From JAAYYM01 sp964631375 (GTDB lineage Bacteria > Bacillota > Clostridia > Lachnospirales > Lachnospiraceae), in assembly GCA_964631375.1 (NCBI GenBank), contig CAZVYQ010000034.1, forward strand, positions 1-31,421: a stretch of 31,421 nt of DNA, read 5' to 3'. Positions 15,828 to 21,775 of the stretch are shown here, piece after piece. The position numbers were made by a program, and so were the translations under genes. Position 1 is the first letter of the stretch. Each line of letters begins with the position of its first letter. The notes beneath the pieces are model-generated. The model saw only the letters and a program-made list of their open reading frames with translations, had not been told where the DNA came from and did not search any database.

Positions 15828-15855
15828 GACGAACCTCCTCGACCATTACAATACT

Positions 15856-15884
15856 ATTTTACACTATTAGACACCTTTCAACAA
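15856..15884 (-). promoter_or_regulatory. Candidate sigma-A promoter for the maf/glycan operon
   Basis: TTGTTG, 17 bases, TAAAAT on the minus strand lie between the flagellin terminator and the small maf-coupled gene. If used, the modification cluster is transcribed apart from flagellin. It is based on pattern match alone. Confidence 0.38.
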
Positions 15885-15890
15885 GAAAAA

Positions 15891-15923
15891 CAAAGAAAAG
15901 GGAGTGGATTTTGACCACTCCCT
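15891..15923 (-). terminator. Intrinsic terminator of flagellin gene 1
   Basis: An eight to nine base-pair GC-rich stem (GGGAGTGG / CCACTCCC) with a seven-base loop is followed on the minus strand by a T-rich tract (CTTTTCTTTG). It lies about 25 bases beyond the flagellin stop. Confidence 0.85.
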
Positions 15924-15948
15924 CCCTTCTATGTAATCACTGTCGTAA

Positions 15949-16797
15949 TTACTGAAGTAATGACAGAACTCCCTGTGTTGCTTGGTTGGCCTGTGCAAGC
16001 ATTGACTGTCCTGCTTGAGCAAGGATATTGTTCTTGCTGTACTCAACCATTGTTGATGCCATATCGGTATCACGGATCTGCGATTCTGCTGCTGTTGTGT
16101 TCTCAACGATGTTGTCCAGGTTGGCAATGGTATGCTCCAGACGATTCTGTACTGCACCAAGTGCGGAACGGATATCTGAGATCTTTGCGATTGCCTGTGT
16201 GATTGCTGAGATTGCCTTGCGTGCTCCGGATAATGTATCCAGTTTAATCTCATTCAACTTCGGTGCTACGCCTTTGCCACCTAACTTGCTGGTTGCAATG
16301 TTGTCAATCTGGATCTGAATTCTCTGTTCTGCTTTGTTAGCTGCACCTACCTGAACAGTTCTTTTTGCACCTTCTGAGAAGTTACCATCAAGCAACTGTA
16401 AAGTATTGAACTGTGTTGACTGCTTTACTCTGTCAATCTCACTAATTAAAGCTGCAACTTCCTTTTGGATTGCTACTCGGTCAGCTGTGGTGTTTGTTCC
16501 GTTTGCTGATTTAACAGCCAACTCGTTCATTCTTTGAAGCATTGAGTGAACTTCTGACAACGCACCTTCTGCTGTCTGTACACAGGATACACCATCCTGA
16601 GCGTTTGTTGAGGCCTGTGTCAAACCTCTGATCTGACTTCTCATCTTCTCACTGATCGTGAGACCAGCTGCATCATCTGCTGCACGGTTGATCTTGTAAC
16701 CGGATGATAATTTCTCAGTAACCTTTGCCTGAGATGATGTCGTAATACCAAGCTGTCTGTTTGCGTTCATTGATGTCATATTGTGCTGTACTACCAT
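15949..16797 (-). CDS. fliC: Flagellin 1
   Basis: A 282-residue filament protein. The N-terminal D0/D1 region is classic (NMTSMNANRQLGI, KLSSGYKINRAADDAAGL, MLQRMNELAVKSANGT), as is the C-terminal half (AISDIRSALGAVQNRLEHTI is approximately reproduced as KISDIRSALGAVQNRLEH, then MVEYSKNNILAQAGQSMLAQANQ). The LQRxNELAV segment is the usual TLR5-recognition helix. The variable D2/D3 part is nearly absent, so this is a short-type flagellin. Cys72 (DGVSCVQTAEG) is unusual, because flagellins are normally free of cysteine. Its own sigma-28 promoter, hairpin-bearing leader and terminator make it a single-gene unit. It differs from flagellin 2 mostly in the first third and last 40 residues; the middle is identical at DNA level. 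Confidence 0.98.
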   Translation of the reverse strand: MVVQHNMTSMNANRQLGITTSSQAKVTEKLSSGYKINRAADDAAGLTISEKMRSQIRGLTQASTNAQDGVSCVQTAEGALSEVHSMLQRMNELAVKSANGTNTTADRVAIQKEVAALISEIDRVKQSTQFNTLQLLDGNFSEGAKRTVQVGAANKAEQRIQIQIDNIATSKLGGKGVAPKLNEIKLDTLSGARKAISAITQAIAKISDIRSALGAVQNRLEHTIANLDNIVENTTAAESQIRDTDMASTMVEYSKNNILAQAGQSMLAQANQATQGVLSLLQ

Positions 16798-16801
16798 AAT
16801 T

Positions 16802-16837
16802 CATTCCTCCTTGAAAATGTCACGGCTTCCCTGCCGC
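16802..16837 (-). promoter_or_regulatory. Flagellin 1 leader: two GGA-loop hairpins (probable CsrA sites)
   Basis: Hairpin 1 (16822-16837) is GCGGC-AGGGAA-GCCGT. Hairpin 2 (16802-16819) is a weak CATT/AATG stem whose loop holds the ribosome site AAGGAGG. Both show GGA in a loop, the hallmark of CsrA binding, spaced as in Bacillus hag where one site blocks the ribosome. The same layout recurs before flagellin 2, and csrA and fliW are in this cluster. Confidence 0.65.
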
Positions 16838-16865
16838 CATTTGTTGTTTTACCTGTATCAAATAT

Positions 16866-16882
16866 AGTAATCTGTCATTACT
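16866..16882 (-). promoter_or_regulatory. 5'-terminal stem-loop of the flagellin 1 transcript
   Basis: AGTAAT-GACAG-ATTACT, six base pairs, begins within a few bases of the predicted transcription start. It may protect the 5' end of the mRNA. Similar 5'-end hairpins occur in the flagellin 2 and flgM transcripts. Confidence 0.45.
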
Positions 16883-16890
16883 TATTAATA

Positions 16891-16917
16891 TTATCGGCTC
16901 ATTTATGTAATACTTTA
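16891..16917 (-). promoter_or_regulatory. Sigma-28 promoter of flagellin 1
   Basis: On the minus strand TAAA, exactly 15 bases, GCCGATAA: a near-perfect flagellar sigma-28/SigD promoter. The predicted start is near 16884, giving a leader of about 87 bases. Confidence 0.92.
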
Positions 16918-16975
16918 TATCAATATATGGTATTTTTTCATTTTTTTCTTCTTTTTTGATTGCATATCTTGTAAT

Positions 16976-17008
16976 TAAACAATCAAAAAGGATCGGCTAA
17001 GCCGATCC
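16976..17008 (-). terminator. Intrinsic terminator of flagellin gene 2
   Basis: GGATCGGC-TTA-GCCGATCC, an eight to nine base-pair stem, is followed on the minus strand by TTTTTGATTG. Outer AATCAA/TTGATT arms extend it. It lies 36 bases after the flagellin 2 stop. Confidence 0.9.
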
Positions 17009-17044
17009 CTCTTGATTATAATTAATATCGGATGTAACTGTTCA

Positions 17045-17893
17045 TTAACCAAGTAATGACAGAACTCCCTGTGTTGACTGGTTAGCCTGAGCAAGCATTG
17101 ACTGTCCTGCCTGAGCGAGGATATTGTTCTTGCTGTACTCAACCATCGTCTTAGCCATATCAGTATCACGGATCTCTGATTCTGCTGCTGTTGTGTTCTC
17201 AACGATGTTGTCCAGGTTGGCAATGGTATGCTCCAGACGATTCTGTACTGCACCAAGTGCGGAACGGATATCTGAGATCTTTGCGATTGCCTGTGTGATT
17301 GCTGAGATTGCCTTGCGTGCTCCGGATAATGTATCCAGTTTAATCTCATTCAACTTCGGTGCTACGCCTTTGCCACCTAACTTGCTGGTTGCAATGTTGT
17401 CAATCTGGATCTGAATTCTCTGTTCTGCTTTGTTAGCTGCACCTACCTGAACAGTTCTTTTTGCACCTTCTGAGAAGTTACCATCAAGCAACTGTAAAGT
17501 ATTGAACTGTGTTGACTGCTTTACTCTGTCAATTTCACTAATCAGAGCGGTGATTTCCTTCTGGATCGCTGTTCTGTCTGCTGAGGTGTTGGTTCCGTTT
17601 GCTGATTTAACAGCTAACTCGTTCATTCTTTGAAGCATTGAGTGAACTTCTGATAACGCACCTTCTGCTGTCTGTACACAAGATACACCATCCTGAGCGT
17701 TTGTGGAAGCCTGTGTCAAACCTCTGATCTGGCTTCTCATCTTCTCACTGATTGTAAGTCCGGCTGCATCATCTGCTGCACGGTTGATCTTATAACCGGA
17801 TGATAATTTCTCAGTAACCTTTGCCTGAGATGATGCCGTAATACCAAGCTGTCTGTTTGAGTTCATGGCTGTCATATTGTGTTGTACTACCAT
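17045..17893 (-). CDS. fliC: Flagellin 2
   Basis: A second 282-residue flagellin, of identical length to flagellin 1 and differing at only a small number of residues, for example TAMNSNRQLGITAS against TSMNANRQLGITTS, TSADRTAIQKEITAL against TTADRVAIQKEVAAL, and LLG instead of LLQ at the end. D0/D1 helices are intact and Cys72 is conserved. The central and part of the C-terminal coding DNA (17178-17533) is base-for-base identical to 16082-16437. It has its own sigma-28 promoter, a longer leader (about 139 bases) rich in GGA hairpins, and its own terminator, so it may be expressed at a different level from flagellin 1. The ATG at 17893 has AAGGAGGA seven bases upstream. Confidence 0.98.
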   Translation of the reverse strand: MVVQHNMTAMNSNRQLGITASSQAKVTEKLSSGYKINRAADDAAGLTISEKMRSQIRGLTQASTNAQDGVSCVQTAEGALSEVHSMLQRMNELAVKSANGTNTSADRTAIQKEITALISEIDRVKQSTQFNTLQLLDGNFSEGAKRTVQVGAANKAEQRIQIQIDNIATSKLGGKGVAPKLNEIKLDTLSGARKAISAITQAIAKISDIRSALGAVQNRLEHTIANLDNIVENTTAAESEIRDTDMAKTMVEYSKNNILAQAGQSMLAQANQSTQGVLSLLG

Positions 17894-17897
17894 AATT

Positions 17898-17934
17898 CAT
17901 TCCTCCTTGAAATGTGTCGCGGCTTCCTTGCCGC
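17898..17934 (-). promoter_or_regulatory. Flagellin 2 leader, proximal GGA hairpins (probable CsrA sites)
   Basis: Hairpin 1 (17919-17934) is GCGGC-AAGGAA-GCCGC, five perfect pairs with GGA in a six-base loop. Hairpin 2 (17898-17914) is CATT-TCAAGGAGG-AATG with the ribosome site in the loop. Relative to flagellin 1, the stem changes from a G-U to a G-C pair while the fold is kept, which supports a selected RNA structure. Confidence 0.68.
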
Positions 17935-17982
17935 CATTGTTGTTAGGTAACTTTGTAACTTTGGCTTCTGTCCTTTTAGGCC

Positions 17983-18032
17983 GTACGCTCCTTTAAGTAC
18001 TTCTGCCCTTGTTAAGTAAGTTCCTTTACTTA
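17983..18032 (-). promoter_or_regulatory. Flagellin 2 leader, distal GGA hairpins
   Basis: TAAGTA-AAGGAACT-TACTTA (18013-18032) forms a six-pair stem at the predicted 5' end with GGA in the loop. GTAC-TTAAAGGAGC-GTAC (17983-18000) is a shorter stem with GGA in its loop. These are absent from the shorter flagellin 1 leader and could be extra CsrA sites. Confidence 0.5.
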
Positions 18033-18038
18033 TATAAT

Positions 18039-18065
18039 ATATCGGAATAAATCTGAAAAGCTTTA
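18039..18065 (-). promoter_or_regulatory. Sigma-28 promoter of flagellin 2
   Basis: TAAA, exactly 15 bases, TCCGATAT on the minus strand; seven of eight -10 bases match the SigD consensus. The predicted start is near 18032. Confidence 0.85.
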
Positions 18066-18090
18066 ATTTTTATTCCGTATACTACCTTAA

Positions 18091-18573
18091 TTACTTCTTT
18101 CGATCCATAAATTGCGGATCTACGAAATTTAACTTGCTCATAGTTCTGTAATAATCGGATGCTGCTTTCATGCTGGCTTTGGATGTCTTGATTTCTCTTT
18201 TTGTATCACTAAAACCTTTTTCAATCACTCTACGATTTCTCTCCTCGGCCGTCTGGATACGAACACTTTGATCGGTAATCCGTCTGATCATGTTCTGCAT
18301 TTCAGTAATTTCCGTCTGATATGAAGTCTTATTCTCTGAAAGTATCAACTTTACTCTTGCATACAGATCTGAAAAGCCCTCGTCTAATTTTGAAAGTTCA
18401 TTAATCAAAAACTGCTTTCCAGATACACATTCATCAAATGCTTCCCAACTAATCTCTTCGGCTTCAACGATCTCAGATTGTTTTTCACATTCCTTTAGTA
18501 GGTTATCCAGTACCGCTGATTTTTTCTGTAGACTCGTTCGCATCATCTCTATATAATGATTTTGTTCAGACAT
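18091..18573 (-). CDS. Probable flagellar export chaperone (FliT/FlgN-like)
   Basis: A 160-residue helical protein starting MSEQNHYIEMMRTSLQKK, with AAGGAG five bases before the ATG at 18573; an upstream in-frame extension overlaps fliS and lacks a ribosome site. Heptad-like patterns (LDNLLKECEKQSEIVEAEEI, ELSKLDEGFSDLYARVKLIL) suggest a long antiparallel helical hairpin like FlgN/FliT. Its position straight after fliS is where fliT commonly lies in Firmicutes, and FliT binds FliD. I see no sequence signature strong enough to name it outright. It ends in a basic SKLNFVDPQFMDRKK tail. It is the last gene of the flgM-to-fliS run before the flagellin 2 promoter. Confidence 0.7.
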   Translation of the reverse strand: MSEQNHYIEMMRTSLQKKSAVLDNLLKECEKQSEIVEAEEISWEAFDECVSGKQFLINELSKLDEGFSDLYARVKLILSENKTSYQTEITEMQNMIRRITDQSVRIQTAEERNRRVIEKGFSDTKREIKTSKASMKAASDYYRTMSKLNFVDPQFMDRKK

Positions 18574-18590
18574 ATGTACTCCTTGACAGA

Positions 18591-18974
18591 TTATGTCGGC
18601 ATATGGCTTCTCCGCATGACTTCCTTCCATGTATCTCTCATGGTACGCAAATGCCCGAGAACTTCCTCCAGAATGTCCTTGTCTTTTCTCATGTTTGCCA
18701 TCATTAGTCTCTTCAATAAATAAGTATACACGACATCGAAGTCCTTTGCAACCGGATAATCATGATTCAGAGTAATCTGGAATTCCTCGATGATACGCTG
18801 TGTCTTCATGATGTTATTATGTGCCTTTTCTATTTCTTTATGTTCAATTGCTACAATGGCAATGTTACAGAACTTGATTGCTCCTTCATATAACATCAGT
18901 GTCAATTCAGCGGGTGATGCGGTCAAAATCTTACTTTTATTATACTGTGCATAAGCTCCGTTCATAGTTGGCAT
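18591..18974 (-). CDS. fliS: FliS, flagellin export chaperone
   Basis: A 127-residue cytoplasmic helical-bundle chaperone that caps the C-terminal D0 helix of flagellin and prevents premature polymerisation. Family signatures are clear: AYAQYNKSKILTASPAELTL near the N-terminus, LMLYEGAIKFCNIA, NNIMKTQRIIEEFQITLNHDYP, and YTYLLKRLMMANMRKD with the C-terminal LGHLRTMRDTWKEV. The ATG has AAGGAGG nine bases upstream. FliS may also connect to FliW by competing for flagellin, which frees FliW to bind CsrA. Length and order (fliD-fliS) are normal. Confidence 0.96.
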   Translation of the reverse strand: MPTMNGAYAQYNKSKILTASPAELTLMLYEGAIKFCNIAIVAIEHKEIEKAHNNIMKTQRIIEEFQITLNHDYPVAKDFDVVYTYLLKRLMMANMRKDKDILEEVLGHLRTMRDTWKEVMRRSHMPT

Positions 18975-19011
18975 GTCAACATCCTCCTTGATGAATAATC
19001 AATATCGTATA

Positions 19012-20526
19012 TTATTTTGATGATCCAAGCAGACCTGATAATGCAGACTGGCTGGAATTCAATGTTGCCATCGCTTTTTCCATTGCTGCAAATTGTTTGT
19101 AATACTTGTCCTCAATATTAGAGACATATTTCTCCCAGTCTGAGATTTTGGTTGAAAAATCATCATACTCTTCCTTCATCTGAAGGTCATTATAAACTGT
19201 AAATGCACTACTATGCTCTGTATGTCGCATTTTCTTTGACAATGTGTCATACAGGTTATTGGATAGCTGGGTAAAGAAGTCCTGTACGCTCTGCGGATTG
19301 GATGCAATCGCTGCTTTTAGCTTATCCTTGTTAGCTGCCGTAGCAGTATCCTTGGAATCTCCGTCAATATGATATGCATTCTTTTCATTATCTGCTGCAT
19401 TAAAATATCCCATTGTATTAATGCCGAACATGGACAGACTCATTTGCTTGCCACCCACTGTATAAGTCTCCAGCATAGACATACGCATTGCAGATGTCAC
19501 CGACTCCACAGTATCATCTCTTCTTAATAATGCATCCTTAATCTTCTTCTCCCATGCTTCAATCTGGGAATCTGTCATAGAAGATTTTTCGTCATCCGTC
19601 AAGGGCTCATATCCCTTGGATGATGCTGCATTATACAGTGAATCCATCTCATTGATAAGCGTATTATACTCCTTAAAGAAGTCACGAATATTATCATATA
19701 TCTGGTCATAATCTGTATCTGTACTTAATGATAGTTCCTCATCCTCGGCAGTTTTAGCCTTTACTGTAACAGTAAGTCCGTTTACAGTAAACGCATTTGT
19801 ATTGGAGGTATAATCAACTCCATTTAGAGTAATCTTCGCATCTGAACCAGCTACCTTGTTGGCTTTATCGGCTGATAGACCCAGTGCACTCAAAGCACCT
19901 CCATCATCAGAAAATGAAAACTCATTTGCTGTTCCCGTTGTCTTTGCACTGACATAAATTCTTCCATTATTACTGTCAAAGTTTGCATTAAGACCTAAAT
20001 TACTAAGTCCTGAAATAAACTGATCAATGGTAGTATTTTCCGAATATCCTAATTCTGTTTTTTTAGGTTCAATAGTATTACCTTCATCATCAGTAGTTGC
20101 CGTTCCCTGACTTACCGTAATGGTTCCACTTCCTGCACATCCCAGTTCTGATAACTTAGTTGAACCTGATAATTTACTGGCTGTCAATTTTCCGCCCGTC
20201 ATGTATGCAGCCTTGGCAAGATCGCCGATCTTCAATGTCTGGATTCCATTAACCGCCCCATCACTCGCTACAACGCTTGCCTTTGTTTCATCCGAAATAA
20301 CGGTTTTCTTTGCATTATAGTTGCTGGAAAAACGCATGTTGGAGAGGCTGCTGGAATAGAATTTATAAATCTTTGCATTCAAAGTCTTCCATGCATCCTG
20401 CTTCCACTGCAGTGTTGTCTGTTCTTTTTTATATGTATCTGTTTTTGTACTGTATGCTTTGACCAGATCCTGTACGATGGAGTCTGTATCCAGGCCTGAG
20501 TTCATACCACTGATTCTAATTGGCAT
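19012..20526 (-). CDS. fliD: FliD, filament cap protein (HAP2)
   Basis: A 504-residue cap protein that sits at the growing filament tip and folds incoming flagellin. The N-terminus IRISGMNSGLDTDSIVQDLV is diagnostic, followed by WKQDAWKTLNAKIYKFYSS and a Ser/Thr-rich middle domain (about 80-280). The C-terminal coiled-coil DFSTKISDWEKYVSNIEDKYY and the terminal AMEKAMATLNSSQSALSGLLG match the family. One cysteine (ELGCAGSG) lies in the exported chain. The ribosome site GGAGGAG precedes the ATG. It is followed by fliS after 37 bases. Confidence 0.96.
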   Translation of the reverse strand: MPIRISGMNSGLDTDSIVQDLVKAYSTKTDTYKKEQTTLQWKQDAWKTLNAKIYKFYSSSLSNMRFSSNYNAKKTVISDETKASVVASDGAVNGIQTLKIGDLAKAAYMTGGKLTASKLSGSTKLSELGCAGSGTITVSQGTATTDDEGNTIEPKKTELGYSENTTIDQFISGLSNLGLNANFDSNNGRIYVSAKTTGTANEFSFSDDGGALSALGLSADKANKVAGSDAKITLNGVDYTSNTNAFTVNGLTVTVKAKTAEDEELSLSTDTDYDQIYDNIRDFFKEYNTLINEMDSLYNAASSKGYEPLTDDEKSSMTDSQIEAWEKKIKDALLRRDDTVESVTSAMRMSMLETYTVGGKQMSLSMFGINTMGYFNAADNEKNAYHIDGDSKDTATAANKDKLKAAIASNPQSVQDFFTQLSNNLYDTLSKKMRHTEHSSAFTVYNDLQMKEEYDDFSTKISDWEKYVSNIEDKYYKQFAAMEKAMATLNSSQSALSGLLGSSK

Positions 20527-20537
20527 ATTGACTCCTC

Positions 20538-20963
20538 CTATCTCTTTTCATCAACTAATAATCCTGCCAATTCCCATGCTTTGGCAATCATATCAAGTGT
20601 CTTTTCCGGTGGGAGTTCCTTGATGACTTCCTTGGTTGATTTGTCAACGATTTTAATGGTTACACGGTTGGTACCATCATGAATTCCGAAGATCGCCTCA
20701 GAATTATACATTTTCTTATTCAACTGCTCAACAGCCTTCTTAATCTGATCATTGCTCGGCTGCTGCTGTTCACCCTGTCTGCCTGCATCCTGTTCATTCT
20801 TCTCGTCTACTTTTGCAATTGCTACTGTAGAAGGATCTGACTGCATTGCAGTTTCCTGAGCTTTTCCGTCCGTGTAATCAGCTTCAGTACTTGTTACCTG
20901 TTGTGGCTGTTTGACAGCCTGTGCCTGAAATGTCATGGCACTTCCTAATGGTTCTATCGCCAT
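20538..20963 (-). CDS. flaG: FlaG-family flagellar protein
   Basis: A 141-residue protein. The first 80 residues are Gln/Ser-rich and probably disordered. The last 60 match FlaG: IKKAVEQLNKKMYNSEAIFGI, RVTIKIVDKSTKEVIKELPPEK and DMIAKAWELAGLLVDEKR. FlaG is linked to filament length in some bacteria, though its molecular action is unclear. The start is the ATG at 20963; a GTG three codons earlier lies inside the ribosome site AAGGAGG and is rejected. That ribosome site sits in the loop of a hairpin (20963-20987), a likely CsrA target. It is followed by fliD after 11 bases. Confidence 0.9.
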   Translation of the reverse strand: MAIEPLGSAMTFQAQAVKQPQQVTSTEADYTDGKAQETAMQSDPSTVAIAKVDEKNEQDAGRQGEQQQPSNDQIKKAVEQLNKKMYNSEAIFGIHDGTNRVTIKIVDKSTKEVIKELPPEKTLDMIAKAWELAGLLVDEKR

Positions 20964-20987
20964 AATACACACCTCCTTGTGTTATTA
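20963..20987 (-). promoter_or_regulatory. flaG hairpin presenting the ribosome site in its loop
   Basis: ACACA-AGGAGG-TGTGT, five base pairs, is extended by TAAT/ATTA with a one-base bulge; the upper edge touches the ATG. GGA in a six-base loop is the CsrA recognition form, and here the loop is the Shine-Dalgarno itself. csrA lies just upstream in the same operon. Confidence 0.6.
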
Positions 20988-21008
20988 GCCAATCTGCTCT
21001 TTCACTTA

Positions 21009-21036
21009 TTATCGTCATGATAACTAAAAAAGATTA
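21009..21036 (-). promoter_or_regulatory. Weak sigma-28-like promoter before flaG
   Basis: TAAT, 16 bases, GACGATAA on the minus strand in the 90-base csrA-flaG gap, with one mismatch in each box and a one-base longer spacer than the three strong sites. It could give flaG-fliD-fliS an internal start. It is a pattern match only. Confidence 0.35.
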
Positions 21037-21053
21037 GAGTAAATTATGCACAA

Positions 21054-21269
21054 TCAGAAAATATTTTTGAGTTCTTCTAGTGATGCAGGTTCCATTGCGG
21101 CCTTATTAGCTTCCTGGATCTGCAGATATACTTCTTTACGATAGATCGGTATTTCCTTAGGTGCTGCAATGCCAAGCTTTACCTGATCACCCTTGATGTC
21201 TAATATGGTTACCTCTATACAGTTATCGATTACAAGTGCCTCATTCTTTTTTCTGGATAAAGCCAGCAT
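21054..21269 (-). CDS. csrA: CsrA, RNA-binding translational regulator
   Basis: A 71-residue dimeric RNA-binding protein that represses translation by binding GGA motifs in hairpin loops near ribosome sites. The N-terminus MLALSRKKNEALVI and the core VTILDIKGDQVKLGIAAPKEIPIYRKEVY match CsrA, including the basic RKE segment that contacts RNA. The start is the ATG at 21269, one base beyond the fliW stop; three extra codons from a GTG inside fliW are rejected on family grounds. FliW, encoded immediately upstream, is its protein antagonist. Candidate targets in this window are the leaders of both flagellins, flgM and flaG. Confidence 0.97.
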   Translation of the reverse strand: MLALSRKKNEALVIDNCIEVTILDIKGDQVKLGIAAPKEIPIYRKEVYLQIQEANKAAMEPASLEELKNIF

Positions 21270-21270
21270 A

Positions 21271-21732
21271 CTATTCACCTGCCTTTTCTTTTGCTGCCAT
21301 CAATATATCATAGATGGGATATTTGACTGCATACTGCTCGCCCTCTGCGATCACCTGACACGCTTTTCGGTTTTCACCGTTGATGACAAGAGGTGCTCTC
21401 AGATTGATGGACATTTTTTTTATATCCTTCGGAACTGTGATCGTTACCAGCACCAGCATATCATCCGAGCTTAGATTTCCTAACGGAGCAAGCAGTTCAT
21501 CCTCAATCTCCGGATTATAGGTTTCCACGATTAATAACGGGTTGATAACAGGCATGGCAAATGCAGGCTCCTGAATTGATTGTAGCCAACTGATCGTAGT
21601 GTTATTACTTTCACTGTCATGAATCAATAGAAAATCCTTCAGATCCGGAAAACCCACAATTCCTGTTGCAAAATGGATCTGCTTTCCTTCATCCACTTCA
21701 ATTTCACCGAACAATTTTGTTTTCATTACCAT
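21271..21732 (-). CDS. fliW: FliW, CsrA antagonist and flagellin-binding assembly factor
   Basis: A 153-residue cytoplasmic protein that binds CsrA allosterically and also binds flagellin. Family features include KLFGEIEVDEGKQIHFATGI, GFPDLKDFLLIHD, PAFAMPVINPLLIVETYNPEI and VLVTITVPKDIKKMSINLRAPLVIN. AAGGAG precedes the ATG. Its stop is separated by one base from the csrA ATG, giving tight coupling and near-stoichiometric synthesis, as in Bacillus. When flagellin is exported, freed FliW traps CsrA and flagellin mRNA is translated; when flagellin accumulates, FliW is occupied and CsrA represses. That loop is established for B. subtilis and inferred here from gene order and leader structure. 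Confidence 0.96.
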   Translation of the reverse strand: MVMKTKLFGEIEVDEGKQIHFATGIVGFPDLKDFLLIHDSESNNTTISWLQSIQEPAFAMPVINPLLIVETYNPEIEDELLAPLGNLSSDDMLVLVTITVPKDIKKMSINLRAPLVINGENRKACQVIAEGEQYAVKYPIYDILMAAKEKAGE

Positions 21733-21775
21733 AGTTTTCTCCTTTGCTCCCTATGCATCATCATGCGTCGTTTGA

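Noticed and set aside
15867..16318. Overlapping open frames on both strands inside flagellin 1, with a matching set in flagellin 2 (16975-17414)
   Set aside because: They are shadows produced by the strongly conserved flagellin coding sequence; they have no ribosome site and their apparent conservation comes from the duplicated gene.
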